A DNA stretch of 25,859 nucleotides. It comes from CAYVMN01 sp043808585. Its GTDB lineage: Bacteria; Desulfobacterota; DSM-4660; Desulfatiglandales; Desulfatiglandaceae. Positions within the stretch are counted from its first letter, which is position 1, and every line of letters begins with the position of its first letter. The DNA lies in contig JAZDES010000161.1 of NCBI GenBank assembly GCA_043808585.1, positions 1-25,859 on the forward strand. The letters are read 5' to 3'. The notes beneath the pieces were generated by a model. It made no database searches. It was given only the letters and a program-made list of their open reading frames with translations, and was not told the origin of the DNA. The translations under genes and the position numbers were made by a program. Shown here in pieces: positions 22,752-25,859 of the stretch.

Positions 22752-22800
22752 ATGTGAATATAATTAATCTCATTAAACCACCAGCTCTGCCGGTGCGAAT

Positions 22801-22849
22801 AACGCCTATGGCGTTCGTCGGTCAGACGTAAACCCTACGGCTTCCGTCT
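22801..22849. other. Tandem hairpins formed by a diverged direct repeat
   Basis: AACGCC-TAT-GGCGTT (22801-22815) is a perfect 6-bp hairpin, and AGACG/CGTCT (22824-22828 with 22845-22849) forms a second. The two arms are themselves related: the 19 bases from 22801 and the 18 bases from 22831 align with few changes. No known RNA family is recognised. The flanking gap 22850-22998 shows no gene. Confidence 0.35.
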
Positions 22850-22998
22850 CGGAGAGACCAGAGATTAGGTCCCAATCTGTTTCATATCAGGAAACTTATG
22901 TCAAGCAATAAGTTGTGAAGTTGCATTGAACCCTTGTGATGGCATGTCTGCCCTATAAGTAACAAACAAATAAGTGAATTAAGGGAATGTAGTCTAGA

Positions 22999-23070
22999 GT
23001 GGGGGTGGGGAACGTGTCCCTCTGGGGTATAACCTATTCCCACAATTGCGTATCGATCTTTCAAGCTCAC
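22999..23070 (-). pseudogene. Possible 5' remnant of an SCP-x-type thiolase gene
   Basis: Reading from GTG 23070 on the minus strand, the first 20 or so codons give 'SLKDRYAIVGIGYTPEGHVP', which closely resembles the N-terminus of lipid-transfer-type thiolases. After that the frame continues to 22882 without any recognisable thiolase sequence and without the nucleophilic-Cys region. It is therefore at best a truncated gene end. It is not a copy of the thiolase at 13242, whose N-terminus differs. The match is short, so chance cannot be excluded. Confidence 0.4.
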
Positions 23071-23103
23071 AGGCTCATCGAATGATTGCCTTTCAGAAAG
23101 ATA

Positions 23104-23511
23104 TTAATGCTTGCCGGGTTCCAAGGGAACGCCTCTCCTTTCCCAGGTAATATAGGCCTCCAAAGCAATCATCTTGGGGTCATTCAGGCCGAGGGGCTTA
23201 CCCTCCAAAGGGTTTTCAATACACCAGTTAATCATGTCTCTCAGGGTAACCACCTGTCCCAGCTGCTTTTGAAATTTCGGATAGGTTTCCGGGTGTGTAT
23301 TGGTTGCATTGGGATGGCACATATCGCAAGAGACGCTATTGCTTCCGATGGGACTATGGAACAGCTTTTCGCCTTTAATGACAACGTCTGTAAATGCATC
23401 TTCCCATTTCTTGAGATCTTCTTTGGTAAATTCATCGGCCATCAGGCCAGAAAATATACTCACTATTAGGATAAATGCAATGCCAGTACAAAGAATTATT
23501 TTATGGCGCAT
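23104..23511 (-). CDS. Periplasmic mono-haem cytochrome c, SoxA/TsdA-like
   Basis: This 135-residue exported cytochrome has a signal peptide at residues 1-25 ('MRHKIILCTG', hydrophobic core, 'GLMA'), one haem-attachment motif CDMCH at 62-66, and downstream 'MINWCIENPLEGKPLGLNDPKMIALEAYITW'. That layout follows single-domain SoxA/TsdA cytochromes, where a Cys in the equivalent of C97 or a Met such as M114 can be the distal haem ligand. Its role is electron transfer in the periplasm; thiosulfate chemistry is possible but unproven. It is the last gene of a three-gene minus-strand operon after the cytochrome peroxidase and the phosphoesterase. An AGGAGGAGG site precedes ATG 23511. Confidence 0.85.
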   Translation of the reverse strand: MRHKIILCTGIAFILIVSIFSGLMADEFTKEDLKKWEDAFTDVVIKGEKLFHSPIGSNSVSCDMCHPNATNTHPETYPKFQKQLGQVVTLRDMINWCIENPLEGKPLGLNDPKMIALEAYITWERRGVPLEPGKH

Positions 23512-23534
23512 AAGCCTCCTCCTGTTTTCCGGAA

Positions 23535-24614
23535 TTAATAATGGGTTTGCGGTGGAATCCTCTTAGAGGGATCCTGATACCTGGCATCTGCGGGATGCCC
23601 GGCCTTTTCATCATAGTAAATGGTTCTAGAATTATTCTCCCATAAGTCAAAATGCTGAGACACACGGCCAGAGTCAATGGTAACTTGAGACCATCCTGTG
23701 GCATCTCTTTCATGAAATGGATCGGCTCGATTCATAAACACAGTTACCTTGGGCAACATGTTTGGTTTCTGGCTATAAGTAAGCGGGTATGGCCATGGCC
23801 ATGCGGTTGACATCCATGCTTGAAAGCTAATGTTATCAATCTGATTATATAGGATCTGGTGTACGTGGCCGTGAAGGACGCTCACCCTCCTGAATGGTTT
23901 TAAGGCTGCCTGAACCTTTTCCGCGTCATCTGTCCAGAAGTTCCAAGGCTTGAAAATTTTGTATAAAGGAGAGTGAGAAAGTACAATTACAGGTGTATCC
24001 TTACCAACTTTGGAAAGGTCTTTTTTCAGCCATTCTATTTGCTCGTCTCCTACCATAAATGGTGAGCCCTGCGGATTGTCAAGGCGAGCCATCTGTAGCA
24101 TGCGGTCCATTGGGGTGGACCAACGCCTTATCCAGTCTTCATAGGTAAGAATGCTGTTCAAAGTTACGAAATGGACACCTTTGTGATCAAAGCTGTAATA
24201 GAGTTTACTGACTTTTTCTTCCCAATACCGCCCCATATCCAGATAGTAGTCATGCTCCCCGATAACGAATTTGATGGGCACCTCGACCTTTGATAAGATT
24301 TCAAGACCGTGATCAATCTCCTCCCTTTTCCCAAGCTGGGCAAGATCTCCTCCAAATACCAAGAAATCGGGTTTCGGCCACATTAAGCTGAGTTCTGCCG
24401 CTGCCTGTTGGAGTCCTTTATCGAAATTGTTTACAAACCTGGTGCCCTGGATGTGGGTAAGGTGGGCGTCAGATATGGAGGCAAAGGTAAATTTTTCATC
24501 CTCTTTTTTCCCCCAGCTGACCGTTACGAATGTTAAGGGCAGCATAGAGGTTCCTGCAACCGTTGCCGCCATCTTCAAGAAAGTACGGCGACTCATTTCC
24601 TTCTCAGAAAACAT
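23535..24614 (-). CDS. Tat-exported metallophosphoesterase (calcineurin-like)
   Basis: This 359-residue dinuclear-metal phosphoesterase carries a twin-arginine signal ('MSRRTFLKMAATVAGTSMLP', residues 7-26), so it is exported folded. The metal motifs are D49-x-H51 ('SDAH'), 'GGDL' with D90, 'GEHD' at 119-122, 'LSHSP' with H214 and 'GHVH' at 249-252. The third motif usually reads GNH(D/E); here Asn is replaced by Glu (E120). ATG 24614 is chosen over an upstream frame opening at 24659 because of an AGGAGGG site and the position of the Tat motif. It is encoded between two periplasmic c-type cytochromes, which suggests a periplasmic redox or envelope role. Substrate unknown. Confidence 0.88.
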   Translation of the reverse strand: MFSEKEMSRRTFLKMAATVAGTSMLPLTFVTVSWGKKEDEKFTFASISDAHLTHIQGTRFVNNFDKGLQQAAAELSLMWPKPDFLVFGGDLAQLGKREEIDHGLEILSKVEVPIKFVIGEHDYYLDMGRYWEEKVSKLYYSFDHKGVHFVTLNSILTYEDWIRRWSTPMDRMLQMARLDNPQGSPFMVGDEQIEWLKKDLSKVGKDTPVIVLSHSPLYKIFKPWNFWTDDAEKVQAALKPFRRVSVLHGHVHQILYNQIDNISFQAWMSTAWPWPYPLTYSQKPNMLPKVTVFMNRADPFHERDATGWSQVTIDSGRVSQHFDLWENNSRTIYYDEKAGHPADARYQDPSKRIPPQTHY

Positions 24615-24639
24615 GATTCCCTCCTTATTTACCGGGTGG

Positions 24640-25740
24640 CTATTTCTTCTCTGGACCATGAAATTCCGGGCTTGTCAAAGAGTTCATAAATTCGATAACA
24701 TCTTTTATCTCATCGTCTGTGAGGTTGAGGACCCTAACGCTCCCCAAGAACGGATTCTTTTCCCCCCCTTTGTTATAAAGCTCCATGACCTCTTGCAGTG
24801 TAGTTAGACTGCCATCATGCATATAAGGTCCGGTAACGGCTATATTCCGCAGGGTGGGTGTCTTAAATGCACCGATATCCGACAATTTCCCTGTCACCAC
24901 AAAGCGACCCAGCTCTGAAATTTCAGTTTTGGTAAGGATCGACTCATCTAGTTCTCTGCCTTTTTGTTGCGCCATCCTGACCTCTTTCACAATCTCACGC
25001 AGTCTTGGTTGAATCTTTTTGAAGCCTACCCCAAGGTTGTGGAATTTGTTATCAGTAAACAGGGCATAGTTTGGGCCGATAGCATGACACTCCTGACAGC
25101 GTGCTTTTCCATTGTAAAGTTCCAGGCCGCGTTTGGCAGATTCGGATAGGGCGTCTTTATGCCTACCATACATATAGCGGTCAAATGCCGAATCCCCAGA
25201 GATTATTGATCGTTCGAAGCTGGCAATGGCCTTCGCGACATGATCAATGGTAATCTCTGGCGGCTGGACACCAAATATTTTCCTAAATTGCCCTGGGTAC
25301 TCAGAATCAGCGCGGATTACATCGATAATGATTTCGTGCCCACTTAGTCCATGTTCCACAGGATTCAGAAAGGGATCCTTGGCCTGTTCTTCAAGTGTCG
25401 GTCTCCGGCCGTCCCAGAACTGGCTCGTGTAATAGGCGGCATTTATTACGGTAGGTGAATTTCGCGTGCCCTTCAATTTTTTAATTCCCTCAGCCACCGG
25501 CAAGCCATCGGTAAAGGCCTTTTTTGGGTCATGACAATTCGCACAACTTACCGTCCCATCCGCACTAAATCGCTTATCCTCAAACAGTTTTTTCCCGAGG
25601 GCGATTTTTTCAAGAGATTGTGGATTTTCCTCAGGAACGGGTACTGGAGGCAACCCCAGAGGACTGCGCTCTTGGGAGAAAGGAGTGGTTGTGCCAAAAA
25701 AAATCAAAAGCACTGTTAATAGAATTATCCTTCTGCTCAT
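24640..25740 (-). CDS. Di-haem cytochrome c peroxidase / MauG family protein
   Basis: This 366-residue exported di-haem protein has a signal peptide at residues 1-23 ('MSRRIILLTVLLIFFGTTTP'). Haem motif CANCH is at 66-70 and CQECH at 215-219. 'FWDGRRPTLEEQ' and 'PYMHDGSLTTLQEVM' are standard CCP/MauG segments; the Met/His pair M308/H309 is in the position of the C-terminal haem neighbourhood. The expected role is reduction of H2O2 with periplasmic c-type cytochromes, or MauG-like oxidation. ATG 25740 is chosen because an AAAGGAGGG site lies just upstream and a signal peptide begins there, whereas the longer frame from 25833 has neither. It is the first gene of the operon; the adjacent small cytochrome may be its electron donor. 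Confidence 0.9.
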   Translation of the reverse strand: MSRRIILLTVLLIFFGTTTPFSQERSPLGLPPVPVPEENPQSLEKIALGKKLFEDKRFSADGTVSCANCHDPKKAFTDGLPVAEGIKKLKGTRNSPTVINAAYYTSQFWDGRRPTLEEQAKDPFLNPVEHGLSGHEIIIDVIRADSEYPGQFRKIFGVQPPEITIDHVAKAIASFERSIISGDSAFDRYMYGRHKDALSESAKRGLELYNGKARCQECHAIGPNYALFTDNKFHNLGVGFKKIQPRLREIVKEVRMAQQKGRELDESILTKTEISELGRFVVTGKLSDIGAFKTPTLRNIAVTGPYMHDGSLTTLQEVMELYNKGGEKNPFLGSVRVLNLTDDEIKDVIEFMNSLTSPEFHGPEKK

Positions 25741-25815
25741 ATGCCCTCCTTTCAGAACTGCTATGCCGCAAGATGGGTTTTGCCGTTGCGGCAGCATAAG
25801 AGATCCGCCAGAATC

Positions 25816-25827
25816 TCTGTTAACAGA
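25816..25827. promoter_or_regulatory. 12-bp perfect palindrome upstream of the cytochrome operon
   Basis: TCTGTTAACAGA is self-complementary and lies 76 bp upstream of the peroxidase start, where an operator would be expected. No clear sigma-70 hexamer pair is visible around it, and the window ends 32 bp further on, so the promoter is not defined. Confidence 0.3.
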
Positions 25828-25859
25828 AATCATCTGATGTTACAATAAGCAAAGAGCCC

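Noticed and set aside
22558..22773. 71-codon minus-strand open frame spanning most of the 22.5-22.75 kb element
   Set aside because: No recognisable domain; it runs through the terminal repeats and beyond, so it is best explained as chance within the MITE.
1..25859. tRNA, rRNA, CRISPR array, prophage or intact transposase gene
   Set aside because: None was recognised on either strand; gaps contain only the repeats and regulatory elements listed.

Overview
This 25.9 kb window looks like chromosomal DNA of an anaerobic, organic-acid- or hydrocarbon-degrading member of the Desulfobacterota (former Deltaproteobacteria). That is inferred from gene content: a Liv-type transporter, a split B12-dependent acyl-CoA mutase with a DUF35-partnered thiolase, DUF169 and DUF2148 proteins, and multihaem-type periplasmic cytochromes. 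No rRNA or marker gene fixes the taxon.

Layout. (1) 1-2334, + strand: the 3' end of a ComM/YifB AAA protein, then an overlapping response regulator and histidine kinase pair. (2) 2335-3376: a short inverted-repeat element in front of a nitroreductase. (3) 3400-8480, + strand: a strong sigma-70-like promoter, a long leader, and a complete branched-chain-amino-acid-type ABC transporter (livK, livH, livM, livG, livF). A decayed second livK fragment sits between livK and livH. (4) 8516-16821, + strand: a FadR-type GntR regulator with a tandem operator-like site, followed by one catabolic operon: MmgE/PrpD protein, AdoCbl mutase large subunit, a fusion of the B12-binding small subunit with a DUF35 Zn-ribbon/OB domain, an SCP-x-type thiolase, an acyl-CoA ligase and an enoyl-CoA hydratase. 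(5) 16829-22442, - strand: a second (CaiC-like) acyl-CoA ligase, a MITE-like element, a DUF169 protein, a large flavoprotein in which a GltD-like module is nested inside a DUF2148 protein, and a stand-alone DUF2148 protein. (6) 22443-23103: about 660 bp without an intact gene, holding a MITE-like element with a 9-10 bp target duplication, a tandem hairpin region and a possible thiolase 5' remnant. (7) 23104-25740, - strand: a di-haem cytochrome c peroxidase/MauG homologue, a Tat-exported metallophosphoesterase and a SoxA/TsdA-like mono-haem cytochrome.

How it fits together (inference). LivKHMGF imports a small organic acid, a ligase makes its CoA thioester, the cobalamin mutase rearranges the carbon skeleton, the hydratase and an off-locus dehydrogenase make a 3-oxoacyl-CoA, and the thiolase cleaves it. 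The most striking point is that the cobalamin-carrying subunit is fused to the domain family that normally docks onto thiolases, which suggests a physical mutase-thiolase complex. The second notable item is the nested DUF2148::GltD flavoprotein encoded with a separate DUF2148 protein and a DUF169 protein. Three unrelated short inverted-repeat elements each lie 20-41 bp upstream of a start codon.
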